Assembly (NCBI GenBank): GCA_028819505.1 | Contig: JAPPLH010000073.1 | Span: 1-53,189, forward strand | Direction of reading: 5' to 3' | DNA length: 53,189 nucleotides | DNA from: Acidimicrobiaceae bacterium | GTDB lineage: Bacteria > Actinomycetota > Acidimicrobiia > Acidimicrobiales > Aldehydirespiratoraceae | Shown: piece by piece, positions 35,704-43,821 of the stretch | Position numbering within the stretch: the first letter of the stretch is position 1 | Layout: each line of letters starts with the position of its first letter | Position numbers and translations under genes: made by a program | Notes under the pieces: model-generated | What the model saw: only the letters and a program-made list of their open reading frames with translations | The model's database searches: none | What the model was told of the DNA's origin: nothing

Positions 35704-36567
35704 GTGCTGGTGCATCTGATCGACGGCACCTACGAGCTCTTCCGCTTCCATTACGCCAAGTCGAACCGCGACCCGCGCCGGGGCGCCCAGCGGGGCGTGC
35801 TCAACTCGATGCTCGACCTCGTGTCCGACGGCGCCACCCACATCGGCATCGCCACCGACCACGTCATCGAGTCGTTCCGCAACGACATGCTGGCCGGCTA
35901 CAAGGACGGCAGCGGGGTGGACCCCGAACTCAAGTCCCAGTTCCCGGAGCTTGAGGAGCTGCTGGAGCTGGCCGGCTTCGCGGTGTGGCCGCAGATCGAG
36001 CACGAGGCCGACGACGGGCTGGCCTCCGCGGCGGCGGTGGCCGCCGGCGACCCCCGGGTGGAGCAGGTGGTGATCTGCACGCCCGACAAGGACCTGGCCC
36101 AGTGCGTGACCGCCGACGGGCGGGTGGTGCAGTACGACCGGCGACAGGGAGTGTTCTACGACCACGCCGGGGTTGTGGAGAAGTTCGGTGTGCCACCTGC
36201 CTCGATACCCGACTATCTGGGCCTCGTAGGCGACTCCGCCGACGGGTTCCCGGGCCTGCCCGGATGGGGGGCGAAGTCGGCGTCGGCACTGCTGGCCCGG
36301 TACGGCCACATCACCGCCATCCCGTTCGACCCCGATCAGTGGGACGTGCAGGTCAGGGGCGCGGCCAAGCTCGCCGCCGCGCTGCGGGACGGCTTCGAGG
36401 ACGCCCTGCTGTTCCGCCGGATCGCCACCGTCGAGTTGGGCGCCTCCGTGTCGGCCACCGTCGACGAGATGGAGTGGCGAGGCCCGCGGCCCGGCCTCGA
36501 CACGCGCTGCGCCGCTCTGGGTGCAGAGCGCCTGGCGGCCCGAGCCCGCGACCTCGCCTCCTCGTAG
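35704..36567 (+). CDS. 5'-3' exonuclease (PolA N-terminal / flap nuclease family)
   Basis: This 287-residue protein has the FEN-like fold: HLIDGTYELFRFHY (acidic first strand), KDGSGVDPELKSQFPELEELL, EADDGLASAAAVA, ICTPDKDLAQCV, and the helix-hairpin-helix GLVGDSADGFPGLPGWGAKSASALL. These acidic clusters bind two metals for 5' nuclease or flap cleavage. It lacks a polymerase domain, so it is a stand-alone nuclease that may act in Okazaki-fragment processing or repair. The GTG at 35704 follows the epimerase gene by 13 nt, so it probably belongs to the dnaX-recR-mce transcript. The gene ends convergent with ligC. Confidence 0.9.
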   Translation: MLVHLIDGTYELFRFHYAKSNRDPRRGAQRGVLNSMLDLVSDGATHIGIATDHVIESFRNDMLAGYKDGSGVDPELKSQFPELEELLELAGFAVWPQIEHEADDGLASAAAVAAGDPRVEQVVICTPDKDLAQCVTADGRVVQYDRRQGVFYDHAGVVEKFGVPPASIPDYLGLVGDSADGFPGLPGWGAKSASALLARYGHITAIPFDPDQWDVQVRGAAKLAAALRDGFEDALLFRRIATVELGASVSATVDEMEWRGPRPGLDTRCAALGAERLAARARDLASS

Positions 36568-36615
36568 GAATTGGCAGCGGTCGATGCCCGTTTCGGCCTC
36601 CTGGGCTGCCAGTTC
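36568..36615. terminator. Hairpin between convergent exonuclease and ligase genes
   Basis: GAATTGGCAGC (36568) pairs with GCTGCCAGTTC (36605-36615) with a single G-U mismatch, around a 26-nt loop. It begins directly at the exonuclease stop and precedes the ligase stop at 36627, fitting a shared bidirectional terminator. Confidence 0.6.
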
Positions 36616-36626
36616 GCGGCCGGCGG

Positions 36627-37697
36627 CTAGGCGGATAGGACCTCGTTCAGGCCGACGGCGGCGGGTACCTCTACCTGGTCGAAGCGGCACGACTCCGGGG
36701 CGCGGTCCGGGCGCCAGCGCACGAAGCGGGTGGTGCCCCGGAAGCGGCCGTTCAGCATGGCCTCGTACTTCACCTCGGCCACCAGCTCCAGCCGCAGCGG
36801 CACCCAGGGCTGCTGCCGGCGCTGGCCCGACCACCGGTTGGGCGTACCGGGCATCACCGCGCCCTCATGGTGGGCCGCGGGATCCATCCATTCCGCCCAC
36901 GGGTGCTCGCGGGGATCGTCCATCATGTGGGGCCCTAGCTCGTCGAGCAGCTCGCGGCGACGCTGGGCGGTGAAGCCGGCCGCCACCCCGCAGTGGTGCA
37001 GGTGGCCGGAGTCGTCGTGCAGGCCCACCACCAGCGAGCCCACCCCCTCGCCGTCGACGTGCATGCGGAAGCCGGCCACGGCAACGTCGACGGTGCGGGT
37101 GTGCTTGACCTTGAACTGGGTGCGCTTGTTGGGCGCGTAGGTACCGCCCCGGGGCTTGGCGATGAGGCCGTCGAGCCCGGCCCCCTCGAAGCGCTCGTAC
37201 CAGTCCCGGGCCAGATCCCGGTCGACGGTGGACGGGGCCAGGCGGACCGGGGCCTCGAACGCGCCCGCCATCGCCTCCAGCACCGCCCGCCGGTCCCGGA
37301 ACGGCTCGCCCATGAGGTCGGCGTCGGCCACGGCCAGCACGTCGAAGGCGACGAACTCGGCCGGGGTCTCGACCGCCAGCCGGTTGATCCGGCTCTCCGC
37401 GGGATGGATCCGCTGCTGCAGGGCGTCGAAGCCCAGACGGTCGTCCACCGGCACGATGATCTCGCCGTCGACCACCGCCCGGGGTGGCAGGCCGGTCTTG
37501 AGCGGGTCGACCAGCTCGGGGAAGTAGCGGGTGAGGGGCCGCTCGTTGCGGCTGCCCAACTCCACCTCGTCGCCGTCGCGGAACACGATGCAGCGGAAGC
37601 CGTCCCACTTCGGCTCGAAGGCCAGATCGCCGTCGGGGATCCCGCTGACCGCCTTGGCCAGCATCGGCTTCACCGGCGGCATCACGGGCAGGTCCAC
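36627..37697 (-). CDS. ATP-dependent DNA ligase (LigC type)
   Basis: This 356-residue protein has the nucleotidyltransferase core: motif I KWDGFR with the adenylated Lys30, motif III DGEIIV, motif IV GLDGLIAK, and motif V FKVKHTRTVDVAV, followed by an OB-fold domain (residues ~215-350). It is a compact ligase without LigD's polymerase or nuclease domains. Actinobacterial LigC-type ligases take part in repair or end joining and act beside the essential NAD-dependent LigA. The start is GTG at 37697. The upstream 115 nt, shared with the divergent epoxide hydrolase gene, contains an inverted repeat. Confidence 0.9.
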   Translation of the reverse strand: MDLPVMPPVKPMLAKAVSGIPDGDLAFEPKWDGFRCIVFRDGDEVELGSRNERPLTRYFPELVDPLKTGLPPRAVVDGEIIVPVDDRLGFDALQQRIHPAESRINRLAVETPAEFVAFDVLAVADADLMGEPFRDRRAVLEAMAGAFEAPVRLAPSTVDRDLARDWYERFEGAGLDGLIAKPRGGTYAPNKRTQFKVKHTRTVDVAVAGFRMHVDGEGVGSLVVGLHDDSGHLHHCGVAAGFTAQRRRELLDELGPHMMDDPREHPWAEWMDPAAHHEGAVMPGTPNRWSGQRRQQPWVPLRLELVAEVKYEAMLNGRFRGTTRFVRWRPDRAPESCRFDQVEVPAAVGLNEVLSA

Positions 37698-37715
37698 GGC
37701 GCCGAGCCTACGCGG

Positions 37716-37768
37716 CCGTTCTTGATGCAGTTAGGCGCACCAGAGCGGCACAACTACGTCAAGAATGC
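37716..37768. repeat. Inverted repeat in the ligC/epoxide hydrolase promoter region
   Basis: TTCTTGATGCAGTT (left) and AACTACGTCAAGAA (right) pair at 12 of 14 positions around a ~20-nt spacer. Each arm also resembles one half of the palindrome family at 9.9 and 42.1 kb (AACT, then TCAAGAA, then GCCGC). It may be a rearranged member of the family or an operator for the divergent promoters. Confidence 0.55.
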
Positions 37769-37811
37769 GCCGCCGGTCCTCCACCGCCGCACCGCTGCCT
37801 ACCATGCCGGT

Positions 37812-38957
37812 ATGAGCACAGAGATACGCCCTTTCGCCGTCGCGGTCGACGACGCCGAGATCGACGACCTCAAGACCCGGCTGGCCCGCACCCGTTGGCC
37901 CGAGGCCGAGGTCGTCGACGACTGGACCCAGGGCATCCCGCTGGCGTACCTGCGAGAGGTGTGCGAGTACTGGGCCAGCGACTACGACTGGCGGCGCTGC
38001 GAGGCCGCCATCAACTCCCGGCCCAACTTCCTCACCGGCATCGACGGGCTCGACGTCCACTTCCAGCACATCCGCTCGGCCCACGACGACGCCCTGGGAA
38101 TGATCGTCACCCACGGCTGGCCCGGCTCGGTGCTGGAGTTCGCCCAGGTCATCGACCCGCTGGTCGACCCGACGTCGCACGGCGGGACGGAGGGCGACGC
38201 CTTCCATCTGGTGCTGCCGTCGCTGCCCGGCTACGGCTTCAGCGCCAAGCCCTCGGCCCCCGGCACCGGCGTCGAGCGCATCGCCGCCATGTGGGACGAG
38301 TTGATGGGCCGCCTCGGCTACGACAGCTACGTGGCCCAGGGCGGCGACTGGGGCTCCGCGGTGACCACCCACATCGGCATGCAGGACCTCGGGCGGTGCC
38401 GGGCCATCCACACCAACATGCCGCTGGCCGGGCCGTCCAAGGAGTCGATGGCCGACCTGACGGCCGCAGAGCAGGCCGCGCTGGAGTCGATGGGCTACTA
38501 CGACAAGTGGGACTCGGGCTACTCCAAGCAGCAGTCGAGCCGGCCCCAGACCATCGGGTACAGCCTCGTCGACTCGCCGGCAGGCCTCGCCGGCTGGATC
38601 CTCGAGAAGTTCTGGTCGTGGACCGACCGCAGCGCCCACCCCGAGGACTACTACAGCCGCGATCAGCTGCTGGACAACGTGTCGCTCTACTGGTTCACCG
38701 CCACCGGGGCGTCGTCGGGCCGGCTGTACTGGGAGAGCTTCGGCAGCTTCGCGGGCGTGGAGTGCGCCATCCCCTCGGCGTGCAGCATCTTCCCCAACGA
38801 GGTCTTCCGGGCCAGCCGGCGCTGGGCCTCCAAGCGCTACACCGACATCCGCTACTGGAACGAGCCCGAGGCGGGCGGCCACTTCGCGGCCTTCGAGCAG
38901 CCCGAGTTGTTCGTGGCCGAGATGCGGGCCGCCTTCAAGTTCCTCGACTCGGACTGA
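37812..38957 (+). CDS. Epoxide hydrolase (microsomal type, EHN domain)
   Basis: This 381-residue protein has an N-terminal EHN domain (residues ~5-90: IRPFAVAVDDAEIDDLKTRLARTRWP) and an alpha/beta-hydrolase fold with the oxyanion motif HGWPGS (101-106) and the nucleophile Asp179 in GGDWGS. The ring-opening Tyr and the C-terminal GGHFAAFEQPELF His-containing loop are also present. The family opens epoxides to diols; the natural substrate is unknown. The ATG at 37812 begins the EHN strand directly. The next gene, an unusual permease fusion, starts ~30 nt later and may be co-transcribed. Confidence 0.9.
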   Translation: MSTEIRPFAVAVDDAEIDDLKTRLARTRWPEAEVVDDWTQGIPLAYLREVCEYWASDYDWRRCEAAINSRPNFLTGIDGLDVHFQHIRSAHDDALGMIVTHGWPGSVLEFAQVIDPLVDPTSHGGTEGDAFHLVLPSLPGYGFSAKPSAPGTGVERIAAMWDELMGRLGYDSYVAQGGDWGSAVTTHIGMQDLGRCRAIHTNMPLAGPSKESMADLTAAEQAALESMGYYDKWDSGYSKQQSSRPQTIGYSLVDSPAGLAGWILEKFWSWTDRSAHPEDYYSRDQLLDNVSLYWFTATGASSGRLYWESFGSFAGVECAIPSACSIFPNEVFRASRRWASKRYTDIRYWNEPEAGGHFAAFEQPELFVAEMRAAFKFLDSD

Positions 38958-38986
38958 CGGTCCGGGCCCCAGAAGACGTCGCCGCC

Positions 38987-40741
38987 ATGGGACAGGGCAC
39001 ACCCGCACAGCCGCGCCGCATACGGTTCGAGCCGAACGACAAGCCGCCGGTCGCGCTGACCGCGGGCATGGGCCTCCAGTTCGCGATCCTCGCCATCGCC
39101 GGCATCGTGCTCACGCCGGCGATCGTCGTGAGGGCCGCCGGCGCCAGCGACTCGTACCTGACATGGGCGGTGTTCGCGGCGGCGGTCGTCAGCGGGGTCA
39201 GCACGATCCTGCAGGCGGTCCGGCTCGGCCGCATCGGCGCCGGCTACGTGCTCCTGATGGGTACCTCGGGCGCCTTCATCGCGGTGTGCGTGGCCGCGCT
39301 GGTGGAGGGCGGCCCCGGCCTGCTGGCCACGCTGGTCGTGGCGTCGTCGCTGTTCCAGTTCCTGCTCGCCGCGAGGCTGTCGCTGTTCAGGCGGCTGGTC
39401 ACGCCCGTCGTGGCGGGCACGGTGCTGATGCTGATCGCGGTCACCGTGATGCCGCTGGTCTTCGACATGGTGACGGCCTCGCCGGAGGGCAGCTCCGACT
39501 GGAGCGCGCCGGCCAGCGCGCTGGTCACCGTGGGTGTGATCGTCGGCATCGCGCTGAAGTCCTCCGGAGGGCTGCGGCTGTGGGCGCCGGTCATCGGCGT
39601 AGTGGCCGGCTCGGTCGTGGCCGCCGCCTTCGGGCTCTACGACCTCGACGGGGTGGTCGAAGCACGGTGGATAGGTCTGCCCGACGGCGGCTGGCCCGGC
39701 TTCGACACCTCGTTCGGCTCGGCGTTCTGGAGCTTCCTGCCCGCCTTCGTGCTGGTCACCGTCATCGGGGCGGTCGAGACCATCGGCGACTCGGTGGCCA
39801 TCCAGCGCGTGTCGTGGCGCCAGCCGCGGGCGGTGGACTACCGCGTCGTGCAGGGAGCGGTGGCCGCCGACGGGACCGGCAACCTGCTGTCGGGACTGGC
39901 CGGCACCGTCCCCAACACGACCTACTCCACCAGCGTCTCGATCACCGAGCTGACCGGCGTCGCCGCCCGGCGGGTCGGCGTCGCCATCGGAGTCTTCTTC
40001 GTGGTGATGGCCCTGCTGCCCAAGTTCCTCGCGCTGGTGCTGGCGATACCGGACGCGGTCGTCGCGGCGTACGTCACGGTGCTTATCTCGCTGCTGTTCG
40101 TGGTCGGCATGAGGATCGTCGCCGAGGAGGCCTCCGACTACCGCAAGGGCCTCATCGCGGGCGTCTCGTTCTGGGTCGGCGTCGGCTTCCAGAACAACCT
40201 GATCTTCGGCGAGTACCTGGAAGGGTTCGCGGGCGGCTTCCTGGAGAACGGCATGACCGCTGGCGGACTGCTGGCGATCATGCTGACCCTGTTCACGGAG
40301 GCGGCCCAAGCCCGCCGGCACCGGCTGCGCACAGACTTGGCGTTGTCGGAACTGCCGCGCATCCGGCAGTTCCTCGGTGACTTCACCACGCGCCACCGCT
40401 GGGGGGCGGCGATGTCGGAGCGGCTCGACGCGGTCGCCGAGGAGACCCTGCTGACGCTGCTGGACGCCGACGGGGCCGACGACAGACCCGCCGGGCGAGC
40501 CCTGCGGGTGACGGCCAGCAAGCAGGACGGTCGGGCCGTGCTCGAGTTCGTGGCTGCGGCCCGGGGAGAGAACATCGAGGACCGGATGGCCGTGCTCGAC
40601 GAGCCGGCCGCGGACAGACCGGTCGAACGCGACATCTCGCTGCGGCTGCTCCAGCACTACGCGACCTCAGTGCTGCACCAGCAGTACCACGAGCTCGAGA
40701 TCGTCACCGTCCACGTCAATCCGCCGTCCCGGCCGCGGTAG
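38987..40741 (+). CDS. NCS2-family permease fused to an RsbW-like (GHKL) domain
   Basis: This 584-residue protein has about 12-14 hydrophobic segments (residues ~22-440) with NCS2 uracil/xanthine permease hallmarks: GAVETIGDSVA (262-271), then RVVQGAVAADGTGNLLSGLAGTVPNTTYSTSV (286-317). It should be a proton- or sodium-driven transporter of a nucleobase or similar compound. Residues ~450-578 form an extra soluble domain like anti-sigma-factor kinases: LDAVAEETLLTLL where RsbW has its N-box, LRVTASKQDGRAVLEFVAAARG, and a C-terminal ISLRLLQHYA. The N-box Asn and D-box Gly residues are not conserved, so ATP binding is doubtful. It follows the epoxide hydrolase gene. Confidence 0.75.
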   Translation: MGQGTPAQPRRIRFEPNDKPPVALTAGMGLQFAILAIAGIVLTPAIVVRAAGASDSYLTWAVFAAAVVSGVSTILQAVRLGRIGAGYVLLMGTSGAFIAVCVAALVEGGPGLLATLVVASSLFQFLLAARLSLFRRLVTPVVAGTVLMLIAVTVMPLVFDMVTASPEGSSDWSAPASALVTVGVIVGIALKSSGGLRLWAPVIGVVAGSVVAAAFGLYDLDGVVEARWIGLPDGGWPGFDTSFGSAFWSFLPAFVLVTVIGAVETIGDSVAIQRVSWRQPRAVDYRVVQGAVAADGTGNLLSGLAGTVPNTTYSTSVSITELTGVAARRVGVAIGVFFVVMALLPKFLALVLAIPDAVVAAYVTVLISLLFVVGMRIVAEEASDYRKGLIAGVSFWVGVGFQNNLIFGEYLEGFAGGFLENGMTAGGLLAIMLTLFTEAAQARRHRLRTDLALSELPRIRQFLGDFTTRHRWGAAMSERLDAVAEETLLTLLDADGADDRPAGRALRVTASKQDGRAVLEFVAAARGENIEDRMAVLDEPAADRPVERDISLRLLQHYATSVLHQQYHELEIVTVHVNPPSRPR

Positions 40742-40846
40742 GCGGACGCTCGGTCGAGGCTGGGCGAAATCCTGGAACCGCGGGCGGCCATGTGGGCGTC
40801 CTGTAGTGTCAGAGGCACACAAGTGCCTCGCCGTTGGGAGGCGAAG

Positions 40847-42052
40847 ATGCTCCGGATCCGATCGGCCATGCCGCTGCTGGCGGCGTTGGTGCTGGCAGGC
40901 GCAGCCTGCGGCGACGGTGACACCGTCGCCGCCGTAAGCCAGCAGCCCGAGGCTGAGGCGACCGTCACCACCCAAGCGGGACCGGACGACGCATCAGAAG
41001 ACCGCAGCGACGCCGCAGCGGCAGAAGACGGTGTTGAAGCGGTGGCGCCCGACGCCCAGGATGGCGCCGCGCCCCCCGACGAGGGCCCGGACGCCCCACC
41101 GGTCGACGCCGGGGCTCTGCTGGCCGCGGCAGTCACGCAGCTCGACGGGCGCTCGGTGCGCGGCGAGGCGGCCCTCGAGCTCGCGCCGGGGTTCGCGCTT
41201 GCGGCGGCCTTCGACTCCGACGCCGAGGGCGACTTGGCGGCAGTCACCGAACTGCCGCCCGGCATGGCCCCCGAGTTCCCCGGCGGCGCCGAATTCGAGA
41301 CGCGTTACGTGGGCGGCACGGTGTACGCGCGGCCGCCGGTGCGGGCCGAGGTCCTCGCGGAGTTGGGCCTGGAGGAGGCTTGGTACGTCGACGACCCGGC
41401 CATGACGGCCGATCCGGCCGCGCAGGCCATGGGAGCGGCCGGTGGGGCGATGTGCATCTTCTCTCAGGCCGATGGCGGCGCCTTCGAGGACTGCGATCCG
41501 CTGGGCGGGGCCGGCGACTTCCTCGAGTATTCCCGCGACCCGGAGATCGTCGGCCGGGAGGACGTGCGTGGCGTGGAGACCACCCGGGTGCGCTTCCTGG
41601 CATCCCTGCTGGATCTGATCGGTGAGGACCTGGGCATGGCGCCCGGCGGCGACGCCGGGGCTTCCGAGGGCGGCGCCTTCGACGACACCGCCTCGGACCC
41701 GTTCGCTGAGGGACTGGAGCAGATACTCGGGTTCCTGGACGCCGGGATCCAAGTGGAGGTGTGGATCGACGACGACAACCTGATCCGGCGCCTGACGTTC
41801 GATCTGGCGTCGCTGGTCGCTGGCATCGCCGACGGTGACGGCGGCGCCGAGATGCCCTCCAGCCTCATCACCCTCGAGTTCTACGACTACGACGCGGACA
41901 TAAGCGTCGTCGCCCCGCCGCCCGCCTCGATCGTGGATCCCAGCCTGATCCTGGACGTCGACGACCACGCCGCCTCAGGGGAGCACGACGACGAGGGGTG
42001 CGAAGAGTTCTACGACGAGGAGTACGACGAGACCTACGCCGTGTGCGATTAG
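40847..42052 (+). CDS. Putative secreted lipoprotein
   Basis: This 401-residue protein has a signal sequence (MLRIRSAMPLLAALVLAGAAC) with a lipobox-like Cys about 21 residues in; the residues before it (GAA) are a weak match to the consensus. The mature part starts with an acidic Ala/Glu/Asp-rich stretch and then a beta-rich region (SVRGEAALELAPGF...VTELPPG..., EVWIDDDNLIRRLTFDL) like LppX/LolA-type lipid-binding or DUF-type lipoproteins. The C-terminal ~30 residues are very acidic (Asp/Glu/His/Tyr). GGGAGGCGAAG before the ATG at 40847 is a good ribosome-binding site and beats an upstream frame start. No function is assigned. Confidence 0.65.
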   Translation: MLRIRSAMPLLAALVLAGAACGDGDTVAAVSQQPEAEATVTTQAGPDDASEDRSDAAAAEDGVEAVAPDAQDGAAPPDEGPDAPPVDAGALLAAAVTQLDGRSVRGEAALELAPGFALAAAFDSDAEGDLAAVTELPPGMAPEFPGGAEFETRYVGGTVYARPPVRAEVLAELGLEEAWYVDDPAMTADPAAQAMGAAGGAMCIFSQADGGAFEDCDPLGGAGDFLEYSRDPEIVGREDVRGVETTRVRFLASLLDLIGEDLGMAPGGDAGASEGGAFDDTASDPFAEGLEQILGFLDAGIQVEVWIDDDNLIRRLTFDLASLVAGIADGDGGAEMPSSLITLEFYDYDADISVVAPPPASIVDPSLILDVDDHAASGEHDDEGCEEFYDEEYDETYAVCD

Positions 42053-42090
42053 GCCTTACGACGGGTCGGACGCACCTGGGCCGTAGCGCC

Positions 42091-42157
42091 GGTCCGGCCG
42101 AACTGCTGTCAAGCAACCACCGCGGAGGCGGATAACCGACAGAGAGTTCGCTCGGTC
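42091..42157. repeat. 67-bp imperfect palindrome between convergent genes
   Basis: CGAACT (42099) and AGTTCG (42145-42150) are perfect ends, flanked outward by GGTCCG/CGGTCC-like pairs. Inward, CTGTC pairs with GACAG, and CCACC/CGCGGAGG form the tip. The left arm aligns with the 9.9-kb palindrome over ~25 nt with few changes. It lies between the lipoprotein and PNPOx stops, where it could also end both transcripts. Confidence 0.7.
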
Positions 42158-42160
42158 CGA

Positions 42161-42865
42161 TCAGATAAGGCCGGGCTTCGAGGGGCTGCGCTCGTCGGGG
42201 GTGGCGCCCGCCAATGCCGCGATCGGCGCCGGAGGCTCGGCGGCGGCGGTCAGGTCGGCGGATGCCTCGGGCGCCTCGAAACGGGTGGTGATCGGCACCA
42301 CGCCGGCCCACCACGGACCGGCGACGTCGTCGGGCTCGTCGACCGGGTCGCCGGACCGGACCTTGGCCGACGCCTCCGCCAGCGGCAACTCCAGCACCAG
42401 TGTCTTGCGCAGATCCGCCCGCGACGGCGGGCGGGCGGAGTCCCAGTTGGCCGCCACATGGTCGGTCACCAGCTTCAGGGCCCGGCGCTTGCCCGGCTCG
42501 TCGTCGATGCGGGCGGCCCGGCCCCGCACCACCACCGACCGGTAGTTCATCGAGTTGTGGAACGGCGTGCGGGCCATCACCAGCCCGTCGAGACGGGTGA
42601 CGGTCACGCACACCTCGTGGCCGTCGCCGGCGCCGAGAAGATGGTTGGCGGCCGCGCCGTGCAGGTAGAGACGCTCACCGTCGTGGCCGTAGGCCATGGG
42701 CAGCACCAGCGGCCCCTCGGGCGTGGTCACGCCCACATGGGCGATCATCCCGGCGTCGAGGATCCCGAGAACGTCGTCGCGCCCGTACCGGGCCCGCGGC
42801 ACGCCCCGCCGCACCCGCGTGCGGGCCGACGGCGCCCCGCCGAAGTCGTTCGAGTCCTGCGGCAC
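42161..42865 (-). CDS. Pyridoxamine 5'-phosphate oxidase-related flavoprotein
   Basis: This 234-residue protein has a split-barrel flavin-binding fold: RARYGRDDVLGILDAGMIAHVGVTTPEGPLVLPMAYGHDGERLYLHGAAANHLL, followed by VCVTVTRLDGLVMARTPFHNSMNYRSVVVRGRA, and a C-terminal helix region with W. This matches the PNPOx-like 'flavin-nucleotide-binding' group (resembling NimA). It probably binds FMN or F420 and acts as a reductase or oxidase on small molecules. The start is GTG at 42865. Its last ~35 residues are Ala/Pro-rich and unstructured. Confidence 0.85.
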   Translation of the reverse strand: MPQDSNDFGGAPSARTRVRRGVPRARYGRDDVLGILDAGMIAHVGVTTPEGPLVLPMAYGHDGERLYLHGAAANHLLGAGDGHEVCVTVTRLDGLVMARTPFHNSMNYRSVVVRGRAARIDDEPGKRRALKLVTDHVAANWDSARPPSRADLRKTLVLELPLAEASAKVRSGDPVDEPDDVAGPWWAGVVPITTRFEAPEASADLTAAAEPPAPIAALAGATPDERSPSKPGLI

Positions 42866-42919
42866 GCAGAGAGGCTACGGCCCGGGCGTGCCCGTCAGTC
42901 CCGAGTCCGGCCGCGGCCC

Positions 42920-43468
42920 CTAACCCGGCGGAACGTCGTCGGGGTCGGGGTCGGAGACAGGGGCGCGGTCGATGAGCCGGCCCCCGAGTGCGGCGTCGAC
43001 CTCAGCGGTGCGGTTGAGGGCGGCGATGAGGGCGGTGAGCTTCAGGTTGACCTCTGCTACATCCTCCTCCAGCGCCGCGATGAGGGCGGTGAGCTTCAGG
43101 TTGACCTCTGCTACATCCTCCTCCAGCGCCGCTATGTGGGCGGTGAGCTTCAGGTTGACCTCCGCTACATCCTCCTCGATCGCCGCCAACCGGGTGTCCA
43201 TCCTCCCCTCGAGTCGGGTGATCCTGTCGTTGGTGTCGTCGATCCTGGCGCTGAGGGTGGTGAAATTGAGGACGAGCAGGGCGACGATGGCGGTGGCGAA
43301 CAGGGCTTGCAGGGGATTGTCGGCGAACTGCTCCCAGGCCCGCCGTCCGATCCCGGCCGCAGTCCGCGCCGGCGCGTCGGCGGGTGCGGACGCGGTGGTC
43401 TGCGAGCCGGGGGTGCTGGGCATTGCGGGGGTGGCCTCCGCGGCGGTGCTGTGGGCTGGTGCGGTCAT
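42920..43468 (-). CDS. Membrane-anchored coiled-coil protein with 18-residue repeats
   Basis: This 182-residue protein has an Ala/Thr/Ser/Pro-rich N terminus (~45 residues), a membrane helix (ALFATAIVALLVLNFTTL, residues ~55-72) and a coiled coil with LEGRMDTRLAAIEEDVAEVNLKLTA... made of three near-identical 18-residue repeats (AALEEDVAEVNLKLTALI). The C-terminal ~25 residues are acidic and Pro/Asp-rich. It resembles Bdr- or apolipoprotein-like phage and plasmid coiled-coil proteins in form, but no function is assigned. Perfect DNA repeats mean the coil length can change by slippage. It lies downstream of parA on the same strand after a 350-nt gap. Confidence 0.65.
   Translation of the reverse strand: MTAPAHSTAAEATPAMPSTPGSQTTASAPADAPARTAAGIGRRAWEQFADNPLQALFATAIVALLVLNFTTLSARIDDTNDRITRLEGRMDTRLAAIEEDVAEVNLKLTAHIAALEEDVAEVNLKLTALIAALEEDVAEVNLKLTALIAALNRTAEVDAALGGRLIDRAPVSDPDPDDVPPG
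43023..43184 (-). repeat. Three 54-bp tandem repeats inside the coiled-coil gene
   Basis: Units at 43023-43076, 43077-43130 and 43131-43184 begin GCGATGAGGG, GCGATGAGGG and GCTATGTGGG. The first two are identical over all 54 bp, and the third differs at a few positions. The multiple-of-three length keeps the coding frame and adds one 18-residue coiled-coil unit per copy. Confidence 0.95.
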
Positions 43469-43821
43469 GGGGCCTCGCTGGGGACCGGCGGCCTGAATGG
43501 CGGCGCTCGGAGACAGGCATTCGATGTGGCTGCCGCGGTCGCCCGGCAGCGAGGCTCATGCAGGACGCTAGTCGATGGACAATATCATGCCAACCCTTGC
43601 CATGCAGTGCCTTTGCGATCTTGTTCGCGCTGTCTCAGCAACGCGCCCTCCGGCCGGCTAGGGGATGCGGCGAACGGAACCCCCGGAGGCGGACGCCGAC
43701 GCCGCGGGAGGACCGGCGCCGTCAAGTGCGTGTCCTGCGACGCCGAGAGCCAGGGCGCCACGCTGCCTGACAACCTGTCCGAGCGCCGTCTCCTCGAGCT
43801 GATCCGACCGTGTCTTCACGG
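43469..43821. other. 353-bp gap without a convincing gene
   Basis: No frame here has homology-like features. The reverse strand contains GTTGGCATGATATTGTCC (around 43573-43600), a possible -10-like element for the coiled-coil gene. The stretch 43640-43720 encodes only Arg/Pro-rich antisense frames. I see no RNA gene or clear terminator. Confidence 0.4.

Noticed and set aside
36993-37811. Extended N terminus of the epoxide hydrolase overlapping ligC
   Set aside because: It is antisense to the ligase gene; EHN similarity begins at 37812.
43023-43184. Regular 54-bp repeats as a possible CRISPR array
   Set aside because: The units are head to tail with no spacers and encode an in-frame coiled coil.
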